A DNA stretch of 64,000 nt. Origin: Paeniglutamicibacter psychrophenolicus. GTDB lineage: Bacteria > Actinomycetota > Actinomycetes > Actinomycetales > Micrococcaceae. Below the pieces are notes generated by a model. The model was not told where the DNA came from. It made no database searches and was given only the letters and a program-made list of their open reading frames with translations. This document shows, piece by piece, positions 1-9,996 of the stretch; positions within the stretch are counted from its first letter, which is position 1; each line of letters begins with the position of its first letter. The DNA is taken from contig NZ_JAUSSH010000012.1 in the NCBI RefSeq assembly GCF_030812255.1, forward strand, positions 62,001 to 126,000. Direction: 5' to 3'. The translations under genes were made by a program, and so were the position numbers.

Positions 1-425
1 GCCTGCGGCAAGATCAGCCGGCGCAGCGTGGTGGTGCGCGACATGCCAATGGTGTATCCGGCCTCCCACTGCCCCTTGGGGACCGAAAGGATGGCCGCCC
101 GGATCACCTCCGCCGCGTAGCCGCCGACGTTCATCGAGAAGGCAATGATGGCGCTTGGCCACGGGCTCAGGGTCACGCCGATGGAGGGCAGCCCGTAGAA
201 GATGACGAAGAGCTGCACCAGCAACGGCGTGCCGCGGATCACCGAGATGTAGACCCGGGCGATGAAGGACACCACCGGGTTTCGGCTCAGCCGCATCAGC
301 GCCATGACCAGCGCAATCGCCAGGCCGATGGCAAAGCTTGCCAACGACAGCGGAATGGTGCCGCTCAGCCCGCCCAGCACAATGGGCCAGAGGGAATCGC
401 CGATCAGTTCCCAATCGATGTCCAT
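1..425 (-). CDS. Amino-acid (cystine-type) ABC transporter permease, C-terminus cut off by window edge
   Basis: This is the N-terminal 141 residues of an inner-membrane permease of the HisM/TcyB type; the gene runs off the left end. The start MDIDWELIGDSL is followed by hydrophobic segments and the EAA-loop region with GYTIGMSRTTTLRRLILPQA at the cut end, the family signature that docks the ATPase. It lies 66 bp downstream of the binding-protein gene on the same strand, so the two are probably one operon, with the ATPase expected beyond the window. Substrate is inferred only from the neighbouring binding protein. The family call is firm, cystine specificity is tentative. Confidence 0.88.
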   Translation of the reverse strand, partial: MDIDWELIGDSLWPIVLGGLSGTIPLSLASFAIGLAIALVMALMRLSRNPVVSFIARVYISVIRGTPLLVQLFVIFYGLPSIGVTLSPWPSAIIAFSMNVGGYAAEVIRAAILSVPKGQWEAGYTIGMSRTTTLRRLILPQ

Positions 426-491
426 GGGCAGGGCTCCTTCGCACGGTGGAGTCGCGGGCCGCCGGGATGCAGCCCGCGATGCTGCAGGAAA

Positions 492-1313
492 CTACTTGGT
501 GACGTCGGCACCGAAGTACTTCTCGGAGATCGTGGACAGGGTCCCGTCACTCGAGAGCTCATCGAGTGCCTTGTCCACGGCCTTGACCAGGTCCTCGCTG
601 CCCTGCCGGAAGGCCATGGCGCTGAGGGACTTCTCGGCGGTCTCTGCGGCGATCTTGATGCCGTCGTCCTGCTTGGTTTTCTGCGCATCCAGGTAGGTGA
701 GCTTGTCATTGATGGTGGCATCGACGCGGCCCTGCTTCAGCAACGTGATGGCCTGGGCCCAGCCCTCGACGGCCTCGATATTTGCCCCGGAGTCCTTGGC
801 CAGCTGCTGCCAATTGCTGGTCAGGGACTGGGCGGTGGTCTTGCCCTTCAAATCCGCGAAGGAGGAAATGTCGGTATTGTCGGACTTGGTCACGATCACC
901 CCGGTGCTCACGGTATAGGGCTTGGAAAACTCATACTTGGCCTCGCGCTCCGGGGTGATGGAGACCTGGTTGGCGATCACGTCGGAGCGCCCGGCTTCCA
1001 GCCCGGCAAAGATCGCATCCCACTGGGTTTCCTCGAACTGCGGCTTCACGCCCAGCTTCCGGGCCACGGCGGTGACAACCTCGACGTCGAAGCCGGTCAG
1101 CGCGCCGGTGCCTCCCTCGTGGAAGGAGAACGGCTTGTAGGTTCCCTCGGTGCCGATCTTCAGCACCCCGGAATCCTGGACCTGCTTGAGTGTCACGCCG
1201 GTCGCGGTGCCGCTGGCGGCGGGAGACCCGGAAGGTTCGGTGGAGCCGCTGCAACCGGTGACCGACACGGCGAGCAATGCGGCGGTGGCCAGGGCGATGA
1301 TGTGGCGCTTCAT
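492..1313 (-). CDS. Amino-acid ABC transporter substrate-binding lipoprotein, cystine-type
   Basis: This 273-aa extracytoplasmic solute-binding protein (SBP_bac_3 family) has a lipoprotein signal peptide ending in a VTGCSG lipobox, so it should be anchored to the outer face of the membrane. The mature part has the family landmarks: GVLKIGTEGTYKPFSF near the start, GFDVEVVTAVARKLG, and PEREAKYEFSKPYT. The SNWQQLAKDSGA and EGWAQAITLLKQGRVDA stretches resemble L-cystine binders (TcyA/FliY) more than glutamine or histidine binders. The start is supported by GAAAGGA about 9 nt upstream. It is the first gene of the transporter operon. Cystine as ligand is inference from similarity remembered, not from a search. 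Confidence 0.9.
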   Translation of the reverse strand: MKRHIIALATAALLAVSVTGCSGSTEPSGSPAASGTATGVTLKQVQDSGVLKIGTEGTYKPFSFHEGGTGALTGFDVEVVTAVARKLGVKPQFEETQWDAIFAGLEAGRSDVIANQVSITPEREAKYEFSKPYTVSTGVIVTKSDNTDISSFADLKGKTTAQSLTSNWQQLAKDSGANIEAVEGWAQAITLLKQGRVDATINDKLTYLDAQKTKQDDGIKIAAETAEKSLSAMAFRQGSEDLVKAVDKALDELSSDGTLSTISEKYFGADVTK

Positions 1314-1516
1314 GGGAAACGGTCCTTTCGGTCACGGTCGTCCACCCGCCGACCGGCAGCTGCCGCCTTCGCGAATCGAGGCGGGCACCGGATGCCGAAC
1401 AAGTGAACCTTGCTCAGACGCTAACACGGAGGTGCTAGTCGCATAAGCCTTTTGTTCCGAAGTACGTCGCCACGTCGCGTTCTAGCCTGCAGCCCGGTGC
1501 CAATCCGGGAAGAAGC

Positions 1517-2443
1517 TCAGGTCAGCAACAGGGGAACGAGCATCATGGCCGGGACCGCGACGATGGTGGTGAGCAGGACGGTGTCCTTCGCCAGGACGAT
1601 GCCGCGCTCGTAGCGCGAGGCGGTGACGAAGATGTTCTGGGCCGTGGGAAGTGCGGCCATGATGACCGCGGCAAACACGGCGTGGGGGTCCAGGCGGAAC
1701 ACCCACACGGCCAGCGCCCAGGCGACCACGGGCTGGAACACCAGCTTCATGCCGGTGGCCACCAAGGTGTCGGCCCTCCGGCCGCCGGAGGCCTCCAGGG
1801 GCCTGGAGCCCACCAGCGAAATGCCGAAGGCGATGAGCATGGCCGGGATCGAGGCCCCGGCGATCAGCTCGATGGGGTCGCCCAGCGGCTGGGGGAGCCT
1901 GAAGTCGAACAACGCACACGCCAGGCCGGCCAGCGAGCCGACGATCATCGGGTTTTTCAGGGTCTGGACCAGCATGGAGAACACCGTGGTGCGGTGCCTC
2001 GAGGTGCTGGCATCCAGGATGGCCAGGCACACGGGGGAGTACAGGGCCAGCTGCCACAGGATCACCGGCGCCGCGTGGGCCATGTCGCCCAGGACGTACA
2101 GGGCAATGGGCAACCCCAGGTTGGCCGAGTTCACCGTGGAAGCACTCATGGCGCCGATGGTCGACTCGGTCAAATCCCGGCGCAGCCACCAGCGGGTCAC
2201 CAGCACGAAGGCAATGGCGGTGGCCAGGGAGGAAAGCGCGGCAACACCCAGGAACGGGCCAAGCACCGAGGCGGGGTTGGAGTCGGCCAGGGTGGTGAAC
2301 AGCAGGGCCGGGCTGGCGACGAAGAAGGTCAGCCGGTTGAGCACGTAGCGGGCGTTCTCGCCCAGCACGCCGGTCCGCCCGACGAAATACCCCACGGCAA
2401 TGACGGTCCAGACCACGGCAAAACCAGAGAGTACTCCGCTCAT
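1517..2443 (-). CDS. Auxin efflux carrier (AEC) family transporter
   Basis: A 308-aa integral membrane protein with about ten hydrophobic segments, matching the AEC/permease family PF03547 in length and order. It starts GVLSGFAVVWTVIAVGYFVGR, has the conserved ANLGLPIALYVLGDM segment in the first half and GMKLVFQPVVAW plus ALPTAQNIFVTASRYERG in the second, the latter being the family hallmark of the C-terminal half. AEC members in bacteria export or import small carboxylates; no substrate can be read here. I chose the ATG at 2443 because the reading frame further upstream runs through the tRNA-Gly gene and its terminator. No clear Shine-Dalgarno is visible. Confidence 0.85.
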   Translation of the reverse strand: MSGVLSGFAVVWTVIAVGYFVGRTGVLGENARYVLNRLTFFVASPALLFTTLADSNPASVLGPFLGVAALSSLATAIAFVLVTRWWLRRDLTESTIGAMSASTVNSANLGLPIALYVLGDMAHAAPVILWQLALYSPVCLAILDASTSRHRTTVFSMLVQTLKNPMIVGSLAGLACALFDFRLPQPLGDPIELIAGASIPAMLIAFGISLVGSRPLEASGGRRADTLVATGMKLVFQPVVAWALAVWVFRLDPHAVFAAVIMAALPTAQNIFVTASRYERGIVLAKDTVLLTTIVAVPAMMLVPLLLT

Positions 2444-2504
2444 GAGGTTTAAGGGCCCGCTTCCCGCTGTTGGTGGACCCGCGCCGCGCGAAGGCCTTAA
2501 CGAC

Positions 2505-2533
2505 GTGGGACCCGGCCGCCGGCCGGGTCCCAC
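2505..2533 (-). terminator. Terminator hairpin of tRNA-Gly
   Basis: A perfect 13-bp stem (GTGGGACCCGGCC paired with its complement) closes a 3-nt loop immediately downstream of the tRNA on the minus strand. There is no long T run; the minus-strand tail reads GTCGTTAAGG. The same nine-base tail TCGTTAAGG follows the purM-side hairpin at 60613-60643. Confidence 0.8.
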
Positions 2534-2542
2534 ATGCTTGCG

Positions 2543-2613
2543 AGCGGGCGACGGGAATCGAACCCGCGTGTCCAGCTTGGGAAGCTGGCGCTCTACCATT
2601 GAGCTACGCCCGC
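2543..2613 (-). tRNA. tRNA-Gly (anticodon CCC)
   Basis: On the minus strand the sequence folds into a complete cloverleaf: acceptor arm GCGGGCG/CGCCCGC, D-arm with GTAGCTCAATGGTAGAGC, anticodon stem CCAGC/GCTGG around the loop TTCCCAA, and a T-arm with GGGTTCGATTCCC. The 7-nt loop places CCC at positions 34-36, which reads GGG codons. The 3' CCA is not encoded, as is common in actinobacteria. About 71 nt including the discriminator base. Confidence 0.95.
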
Positions 2614-2702
2614 AGTGCTCCGGGAAGCCTAATGACCGCCCGGGCAAAAAACAGCATATCCCAAGGTGGGGTGCGAAAACCTAATCGGCGATCCCGGGCG
2701 CG

Positions 2703-3890
2703 TCAAAAAGCCGTGTCCGGCTCCGGTGCGGCCTTGGACAGGAACGGACGGGACAGAGGCTCGGCCAGGCGGGCCGCCACGGGGCCGAGGACCGCCAGCA
2801 GCAGCACGTATGCGGTTGCGAGCGCTGCCAGCTCGCCGGTGACCGCCCCGGAAGCGACGGCCAAGCCGGCAATGACAATGGAGAATTCGCCGCGCGCAAT
2901 CAACGCGACACCGGCGCGGATGCGCCCGGGGACCCCGATGCCGGCGCGTCTGGCGGCCCAGACACCGGTGGCGACCTTCGTCAGCGAGGTGACAACGGCC
3001 AGCAGGACCGCCATCGGCAGCACCGCGGGAATGGTGGTCGGATCGGTGTTCAGCCCGAAGACCACGAAGAACATCGCGGCAAACAGGTCACGCAGCGGCT
3101 CGAGGACCTTGGTCGCCGAGTGCGCGGTGGACCCGGAAATCGCAATGCCGAGCATGAATGCGCCGACCGCGGCGGACACCTGCAGCGCCGAGGCGAGCCC
3201 CGCGACCAGCAGTGCGGCGCCGATCAGCTTGAGCAGGAAGTTTTCGCGGTCCGAGGAGTGGATCAGCCGGGAGATCTGCGGGCCGAAGCGCAACGCCGCC
3301 AACAAGACCAGGGTGATGGTGCCCAGCGCGATGCCGACCGCACGCAACCCGCCCAGGAAGCTGAGCCCGGCCAGCGTGGCGGTGAGCACCGGCAGGTAGA
3401 TGGCCATGGCCAGGTCCTCGAGCACCAGGATGGAGAGCACCACCGGTGTTTCCCTGTTGCCCAGCCTGCCCAGGTCCGAAAGGACCTTGGCGATGATGCC
3501 GGAGGAGGAGACATAGGTGACTCCGCCCAGGACCAGTGCCCCGGGAAAGCCCCAGCCCATGAGCAGGGCCAGTCCGGCGCCCGGGGTGAAATTCAGCACC
3601 AGGTCCACGATCCCGGCGAGCCAGGCCCCCTTTAATCCGGTGACAAGTTCGCGGGCGGTGTATTCCAGGCCCAGCATCAGCAGGAGCAGGATCACCCCGA
3701 TTTCGCTGGCGATCTCCCCGAACTCGGAAATGCCCGCCAGGTTGACCATGCCGCCGCTGCCAAAGAGCAGCCCGCCCAGCAGGTACAACGGAACGGGGGA
3801 CATGCCGACCCTGGCAGCCAGCCTCCCCAACAACCCAAGCCCCAAGAAAACGGCGCCAAGCTCGACCAAGATCAGCGCGGTGCCGTCCAT
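2703..3890 (-). CDS. khtU: CPA2-family K+(or Na+)/H+ antiporter membrane subunit
   Basis: This 395-aa protein is a cation:proton antiporter of the CPA2 (KefB/KhtU) family with about 12 hydrophobic segments. Visible landmarks are PLYLLGGLLFGSGG at the start, VILLLLMLGLEYTARELV, SILVLEDLAMAIYLPVL, and RAGVALIARGEFSIVIAGLA near the end, the last being the family's conserved ARGEFS loop. It stops after the membrane domain with no C-terminal NAD-binding domain. The regulatory part is instead the separate RCK_C gene 18 bp upstream on the same strand, the arrangement of Bacillus KhtT-KhtU. Expected role is potassium efflux under alkaline or high-K+ stress. Ion specificity is inferred from that pairing. 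Confidence 0.88.
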   Translation of the reverse strand: MDGTALILVELGAVFLGLGLLGRLAARVGMSPVPLYLLGGLLFGSGGMVNLAGISEFGEIASEIGVILLLLMLGLEYTARELVTGLKGAWLAGIVDLVLNFTPGAGLALLMGWGFPGALVLGGVTYVSSSGIIAKVLSDLGRLGNRETPVVLSILVLEDLAMAIYLPVLTATLAGLSFLGGLRAVGIALGTITLVLLAALRFGPQISRLIHSSDRENFLLKLIGAALLVAGLASALQVSAAVGAFMLGIAISGSTAHSATKVLEPLRDLFAAMFFVVFGLNTDPTTIPAVLPMAVLLAVVTSLTKVATGVWAARRAGIGVPGRIRAGVALIARGEFSIVIAGLAVASGAVTGELAALATAYVLLLAVLGPVAARLAEPLSRPFLSKAAPEPDTAF

Positions 3891-3908
3891 GTCCCGTGCA
3901 CCTCTCCC

Positions 3909-4391
3909 TTAGCCGTCGTTGATCAGGTGCGCTGCGTTTTCCAACCCTGCAGAGGTTCCGACGATGACCAGCACGTCCCCGGCATTGAGCTCGAAGCCGG
4001 GGCTGGGGGAGGGGAAGACGCTGCCGCTGCGTGAGATCGCGACGACCGAGACGCCCGTGCGGGTGCGCAGGTGCGTGTCACCGAGAGTCTGGTTCACGTA
4101 CGGGCTTTCGTGGCTGAGCACGAATTGCTGCGTGTTGACCCCGGGCAAATCCCGGTGCTGGTCCGACAGCTGGGTGACCAGTTGCGGTGCACCGAGCATG
4201 GCGCCGATGGCCCCGGCCTCTTCGGTGCTCAGCGGTATGGCCGCGGCACAGGCGTCGGGGTCCTCGCGCTGGGAAATGATCAGCTGCATGGTTCCGTCAC
4301 GCAGGATCACCACGCCCACCCGGCGCCCGGACGCGAGGGTTATTTCGCGACGGACGCCCAGGCCGGGCAGCGACGTATCTTCAAAATTCAT
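3909..4391 (-). CDS. khtT: RCK_C (TrkA-C) domain regulator of the adjacent antiporter
   Basis: A 160-aa soluble protein. The C-terminal half (about residues 85-160) is an RCK_C domain: SPYVNQTLGDTHLRTRTGVS, VVAISRSGSVFPSPSPGFEL, NAGDVLVIVGTSAGLENAAH. The N-terminal half matches the short domain seen in KhtT-like proteins (ITLASGRRVGVVILRDGTMQ). In Bacillus the KhtT partner binds cyclic di-AMP and gates KhtU; whether this one does is not visible in sequence. It is immediately upstream of the antiporter gene and probably co-transcribed, so a dedicated regulatory subunit is the natural reading. Confidence 0.87.
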   Translation of the reverse strand: MNFEDTSLPGLGVRREITLASGRRVGVVILRDGTMQLIISQREDPDACAAAIPLSTEEAGAIGAMLGAPQLVTQLSDQHRDLPGVNTQQFVLSHESPYVNQTLGDTHLRTRTGVSVVAISRSGSVFPSPSPGFELNAGDVLVIVGTSAGLENAAHLINDG

Positions 4392-4466
4392 GATCCCACT
4401 CTAGACCTCGCGGCGGGCCGTGGCCCGTGATTCCGGCCACCCATGCAGGCGGGATGAACCCTGGGC

Positions 4467-4958
4467 CTACTTCGAGGGCTTTTTCAGGCTTCCGTCGAGG
4501 TTGAATTCCTGGCGGATGGTCTTCACCCCGGCGGCGTCGATCTCCAGGCAGATCTCGTGGCCCGGGTTGATGACCAGCCCGGTGTCTTGCAGCGAGCGGA
4601 TGATGGTGCCGCCCAGCAGCTGCACCCCGTAGGGTGCGACGTCGATGTAGGCGCCCGGGATCCGGGCCAGGTGGGTGAACAGGGCGATGACGGGTTCGCC
4701 GGCGGCGTTCTGCAGCAGCATCGGCTGCGCGTTGGTGGTTTCGCCGGAGACCTCCTCACGGCTGAGGAAATACACTTCTGAGTTCATGAAGCTGGCGATG
4801 ACCTGTCCGTTTAGCGCCGGATCATTCTGGGCGGCGCGGATCATCATCTCCAGGTGGGTGGCCGGCTCGTTGCCGACGGTCTTCGGTTCAACGCCCAAGG
4901 CCGCCTGGATGTCCTCGGCGTTGGTGCTGGTCTTGGCTTGCTCGTTCTCTTCGCTCAT
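4467..4958 (-). CDS. SseB-domain protein
   Basis: About 163 aa, soluble, with an SseB N-terminal-type domain (PF07179) over most of its length. The signature stretches are GQVIASFMNSEVYFLSREEV, PVIALFTHLARIPG and DTGLVINPGHEICLEIDAAG, the glycine-leucine-asparagine-proline segment being typical. Function of the family outside enterobacterial virulence is unknown. I start at the ATG at 4958 (MSEENEQ); an in-frame ATG at 4970 is possible and neither has a well-spaced Shine-Dalgarno. It is divergent from fumarase, sharing a promoter region of about 110 bp. Confidence 0.75.
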   Translation of the reverse strand: MSEENEQAKTSTNAEDIQAALGVEPKTVGNEPATHLEMMIRAAQNDPALNGQVIASFMNSEVYFLSREEVSGETTNAQPMLLQNAAGEPVIALFTHLARIPGAYIDVAPYGVQLLGGTIIRSLQDTGLVINPGHEICLEIDAAGVKTIRQEFNLDGSLKKPSK

Positions 4959-5067
4959 GCCCCCAAGCATGTCGACTAAGCGACCGGCGGCGCAACCCGA
5001 TGTCTGGTTGAAGGGCCAACCGTTCTAGAGTGGAGGGACAAAATTGTTTCTGTTGCAAGGAAGCCTG

Positions 5068-6774
<1,707 letters not shown>

Positions 6775-6815
6775 GCATCACGCAGCGGAGCCTCCAAGGT
6801 TTCCACGGCACCCAA

Positions 6816-6849
6816 GTGGGGGTGCGGGCAGTCCTGCCCGCACCCCCAC
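6816..6849. terminator. Bidirectional terminator between fumA and mntH
   Basis: A perfect 16-bp inverted repeat (GTGGGGGTGCGGGCAG and its complement, nominal 2-nt centre) sits between two convergent genes, 41 bp after the fumarase stop and 50 bp from the mntH stop. No T tract follows on either strand, but the stem is very stable. Confidence 0.8.
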
Positions 6850-6899
6850 CGGTGTCTTGCATCCGGTGGCGGCCCCGGGCCCGCGCAGCTTTTGGGGCA

Positions 6900-8177
6900 T
6901 CAGCCCCGGACGGTGAGCACGATCAGCAGCACGTTCAGCGACACCAGCAGCACGGAAACCAGGATCCCGGCCCCGGTCGTGAACCAGCGGTTGGCGTGTG
7001 CGCCCATGACGGCCTTGCGGGCCGTGAGGTTCACCAGCGGGATCAGCGCGAAGGGGATGCCGAAGGACAGGGCGACCTGGCTGATGATCAGCGCGAAGGT
7101 CGGCTCCACTCCGGAGGCCAGCAGGGCCAGGGCCGGGGCGAGGGTGATCAGGCGGCGGGCCAACAGGGAAATGCGCCGGTGCAGCAGCCCCGCCATGATC
7201 TCGGCCCCGGCGTAGGCGCCCACCGCGGTGGAGGCCAGGCCGGAGGCCAGCAGACCCACGGCGAAGAGCGTGGCGACCACGGGGCCCAGGGCAACCTCGA
7301 GGGCAGCGTGGGCCCCCTCAAGGGATTCGGTGCCGTCGACCCCGGCCAGGTTCACCGCGGCCAGCAGCAGCATCGCGACGTTGACCGAACCTGCGATGAG
7401 CATGGCGATCGAGACGTCCCAGCGCGTGGCCTTCAGCAGCCGGGGGATGGAGCGGAGCAGCGGCTTGGAGCCGAAGCGGTCCCGTGCCAGCGAGGAGTGG
7501 GCATAGATCGCGTGCGGCATGATCGTGGCACCGAGGATGGACACGGCCAGCAGCACCGAGTTGGTGTCGGCGAAGCGGGGAACCAGCCCGCTGGCCAACC
7601 CGGCCGCCTCGGGCGGTGCGATGAACACCCCGGCGCAGAATCCCACGGCAATGACCAGCAGCAGGCCGATCACGATGCGTTCAAAGACCCAGGGTCCGCG
7701 GCGGGACTGGACCAGCAGAAGCCCCATGGAGATGACCCCGGTGATCAGGCCCCCGGCCAGCAACGGCAGGTCGAAGAGCAGGTAGAGGGCCACGGCCCCG
7801 CCGATGACCTCGGCGACATCGGTGGCCATGGCGACGGCCTCGGCCTGGAGCCAGTAGGCGATCCGGCCCGCCCGGCTGCCGAAGCGTTCGCGCAACACCT
7901 CGGGCAGCGACTTTCCGGTCACCACTCCGAGCTTCGCCGAGAGGTACTGCACCAGCCAGGCCATGAGGTTGCCGCTGAGCACCACCCACACCAGCAGGTA
8001 CCCGTATTGCGCCCCGGCGCTCATGTTGGCCGCGACGTTGCCCGGGTCCAGGTAGGCGACCCCGGCGACCAGGGCCGGGCCCAGCAGCCAGAGCAGGCGG
8101 CGGGTCGCCGGCAGGTTCGTGCCGGGGGTCGTGGATTGCCCTGTTGCTACCGGGGCCTCGGGGGTGTCTTTCGCCAT
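6900..8177 (-). CDS. mntH: Nramp-family divalent metal (Mn2+) transporter
   Basis: A 425-aa membrane protein of the Nramp family, expected to import Mn2+ with protons. The metal-site motif in helix 1 is seen as VAYLDPGNVAANMSAGAQYG (DPGN), and helix 6 carries ATIMPHAIYAHSS (MPH), so the key residues are intact. Length and about 11 hydrophobic segments fit. Two ATGs are possible, 8177 and 8204. I prefer 8177 (MAKDTPE) because TATTCT ends 6 nt before it, the spacing of a leaderless mRNA, and no Shine-Dalgarno precedes either. Both ATGs lie inside near-perfect 16-bp palindromes, implying tight metal-dependent repression by a DtxR/MntR-type protein. Confidence 0.92.
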   Translation of the reverse strand: MAKDTPEAPVATGQSTTPGTNLPATRRLLWLLGPALVAGVAYLDPGNVAANMSAGAQYGYLLVWVVLSGNLMAWLVQYLSAKLGVVTGKSLPEVLRERFGSRAGRIAYWLQAEAVAMATDVAEVIGGAVALYLLFDLPLLAGGLITGVISMGLLLVQSRRGPWVFERIVIGLLLVIAVGFCAGVFIAPPEAAGLASGLVPRFADTNSVLLAVSILGATIMPHAIYAHSSLARDRFGSKPLLRSIPRLLKATRWDVSIAMLIAGSVNVAMLLLAAVNLAGVDGTESLEGAHAALEVALGPVVATLFAVGLLASGLASTAVGAYAGAEIMAGLLHRRISLLARRLITLAPALALLASGVEPTFALIISQVALSFGIPFALIPLVNLTARKAVMGAHANRWFTTGAGILVSVLLVSLNVLLIVLTVRG

Positions 8178-8211
8178 GGCTAAAGAATAGCCCGGTTTAG
8201 GCATGGCTAAA
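8169..8211 (-). promoter_or_regulatory. Twin palindromic operator and -10 box at the mntH start
   Basis: Two 16-bp imperfect palindromes of the same design, TTTCGCCATGGCTAAA (8169-8184) and TTTAGGCATGGCTAAA (8196-8211), each with one mismatched pair, have centres 27 bp apart. Between them, on the minus strand, is TATTCT, 6 nt before the mntH ATG at 8177. The downstream palindrome thus covers the expected transcription start and start codon, the upstream one the expected -35 region. Their shape resembles MntR/DtxR-family sites; the binding protein is inferred from the regulated gene. Confidence 0.65.
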
Positions 8212-8313
8212 ACACCTGGGTGGTTGGCGTGGGCACCACGTTGGCGGACGGTTCACCCCGGCGAAGCGTCGCCGGGAGGGAACGGGAAAGCCCCGCGGAA
8301 GCCGGGCGGCTTG

Positions 8314-9147
8314 CTAGCGGGCGAAGTCGTAGCCGATCGACCAGTCGCGGTAGGGCGGCAGGAACCGCAGCACCAGCAGGGACTCGCGCTGCTGCTTGAT
8401 CTCTGCGGCCGTCAGCGGCTTGACCTTGGACGCCTTGACCAGGGACGCGTGGAATGCCTCGAAGGTGCCGGCCTTGGATTTTGCCATGGCCTTGGCCTGG
8501 TCCACGCCGATGTAGCGCAGGTGCCACGGCTCGTACTTGTATCCGGTCACCTTTTCGCCGTCGGACGGGTAGCGGACGATGAAGCCGAAGTCCGCGGCAT
8601 TGGCGGCCAGCCACTTCCCGCCGGCGGTGTCGCCGAAGCAGGCCTTGAGGTTGCAGTATCCGCTGGACAGGCCGATGTCCGCGGCCAGCCCGATCTGGTG
8701 TTCGCTGGTTCCGGCCGGTGCCGACAACCGTGTGGCGTATTCGGTCCCGTACCGGGCCTTGTACCCGTTGAACAAGGACAACTGGCGGTCATAGGAGCGG
8801 TATGCGCTGAGCACGGCCAGCGACTGGGAATCCTTGCGCGCCGCCTTGAGCAGGGACTCCAAGGCGGTGGCGGCGTCCTTGCGCAGTTCGTGCCCGCTGC
8901 CGGCGACGTCGCGCAGGTCCTTGGGCTTGTAGTTCGCCGGATCCAGGGGGTGGTCCCGGCTCACCAGCGCCAGGTAGGACCCCTGGTCCTTGGTCAGTTC
9001 CTCGGTTGTCGGCGGTTTCGGCTGCTTTTCCGCATGCACCTGCGCCGCAGCTGGTGCCGCGGGCGCGGCCTGTGCGGCGAGGGGGGCTGCCAGCACCAGG
9101 CTGGCGCCCAGCAACAGGGCGGGAATGCCGGCACGAAACAAAGACAC
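8314..9147 (-). CDS. Exported M15-family D-alanyl-D-alanine carboxypeptidase (VanY-type)
   Basis: This 277-aa protein has a signal peptide (FRAGIPALLLGASLVLAA, then an Ala-rich cleavage region AAQAAPAAP) and a C-terminal VanY/M15B zinc peptidase domain. The zinc ligands and catalytic residues are visible in GTSEHQIGLAADIG (His and Asp) and EPWHLRYI (final His), with SAYRSYDRQLSLF upstream. It should trim D-Ala from peptidoglycan stem peptides outside the membrane. I chose the GTG at 9147: AGGGA lies just upstream and the signal peptide starts there, whereas the frame further upstream has no signal-like sequence. It is divergent from dcd. Confidence 0.88.
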   Translation of the reverse strand: MSLFRAGIPALLLGASLVLAAPLAAQAAPAAPAAAQVHAEKQPKPPTTEELTKDQGSYLALVSRDHPLDPANYKPKDLRDVAGSGHELRKDAATALESLLKAARKDSQSLAVLSAYRSYDRQLSLFNGYKARYGTEYATRLSAPAGTSEHQIGLAADIGLSSGYCNLKACFGDTAGGKWLAANAADFGFIVRYPSDGEKVTGYKYEPWHLRYIGVDQAKAMAKSKAGTFEAFHASLVKASKVKPLTAAEIKQQRESLLVLRFLPPYRDWSIGYDFAR

Positions 9148-9313
9148 GATGTCCCTTCGGGGAATGAAGCAAGATGGATCCCCTTCAGGATAACCGCTGG
9201 GCCCGTGGTTAGCCCATGCCGGAGGGCTCGCAGCACACGGTCCGGGACCCGAAGCGGCACGGTCCGGGCGGCTCGACGAGGTCACCAATGCCCGGTCCAC
9301 GTGCCCAATGGGA

Positions 9314-9326
9314 TATTTTGGGTAGC
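9314..9326 (+). promoter_or_regulatory. Candidate -10 box for a leaderless dcd transcript
   Basis: TATTTT at 9314-9319 ends 7 nt before the GTG start of dcd. No Shine-Dalgarno is present in the 20 nt before the start, so transcription probably begins at or next to the start codon. Confidence 0.45.
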
Positions 9327-9908
9327 GTGCTGATTTCTGATGGTGATATTCGACGCGAGCTGGCCTCCGAACGTATTAAGTTGGACCCCTACGACCCGGA
9401 GATGATCCAGCCGGCGAGCGTGGATGTGAGGCTCGATCGGTTCTTCCGGCTTTTCGACAACCACAAGTACGCCCACATCGACCCGGCCGCGGACCAGCCG
9501 GAGCTGACGCGCCTGGTGGAAGTCGCTCCCGACGAGGCATTCATCCTGCACCCCGGAGAATTCGTGCTGGGCTCGACGTACGAAACCGTCACCCTGCCCA
9601 CCGACATCGCCGCCCGGCTGGAGGGCAAGAGCTCGCTGGGGCGCCTGGGCCTGTTGACCCACTCCACCGCCGGATTCATCGACCCGGGGTTCTCCGGGCA
9701 CGTGACCCTGGAACTGTCGAACATGGCGACCCTGCCCATCAAGCTGTGGCCGGGATCGAAGATCGGGCAGCTGTGCTTCTTCAAGCTCTCTTCCCCGGCC
9801 GAGCACCCCTACGGGTCCGGTGCCTACGGAAACCGCTACCAGGGCCAGCGCGGACCCACCGCATCGCGCAGCCACCTGAACTTCCACCGCACGACGCTGG
9901 AAAGCTAG
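9327..9908 (+). CDS. dcd: dCTP deaminase
   Basis: This 193-aa enzyme deaminates dCTP for dTTP synthesis. Family motifs are complete: [15 protein letters not shown] near the N-terminus, [20 protein letters not shown] in the middle containing the catalytic region, [14 protein letters not shown], and the C-terminal [17 protein letters not shown] that closes over the nucleotide. Length is the usual 190-193 aa. Actinobacterial homologues are often bifunctional, releasing dUMP directly; the sequence alone does not let me decide. The GTG at 9327 gives the canonical N-terminus [10 protein letters not shown]. An apparent -10 box directly before it suggests a leaderless mRNA. Confidence 0.95.
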   Translation: MLISDGDIRRELASERIKLDPYDPEMIQPASVDVRLDRFFRLFDNHKYAHIDPAADQPELTRLVEVAPDEAFILHPGEFVLGSTYETVTLPTDIAARLEGKSSLGRLGLLTHSTAGFIDPGFSGHVTLELSNMATLPIKLWPGSKIGQLCFFKLSSPAEHPYGSGAYGNRYQGQRGPTASRSHLNFHRTTLES

Positions 9909-9933
9909 CCACAACCACCTGGCGTTCGTGTGC

Positions 9934-9965
9934 GTGCGCAGGTCCGGGGAACCAGGCCTGCGCAC
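9934..9965. terminator. Hairpin between convergent dcd and GNAT genes
   Basis: Nine-bp perfect arms GTGCGCAGG and CCTGCGCAC flank a 14-nt loop, 25 bp after dcd and 31 bp from the GNAT stop. Position between converging genes suggests bidirectional termination. Confidence 0.55.
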
Positions 9966-9996
9966 CTGCTTAAGCGCCCGGCGGGGCCGCACATCC

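Noticed and set aside
8177-8204. Upstream ATG at 8204 as mntH start
   Set aside because: It would put the start before the -10 box TATTCT and inside the upstream operator, with no Shine-Dalgarno; 8177 fits a leaderless transcript and homologue length.
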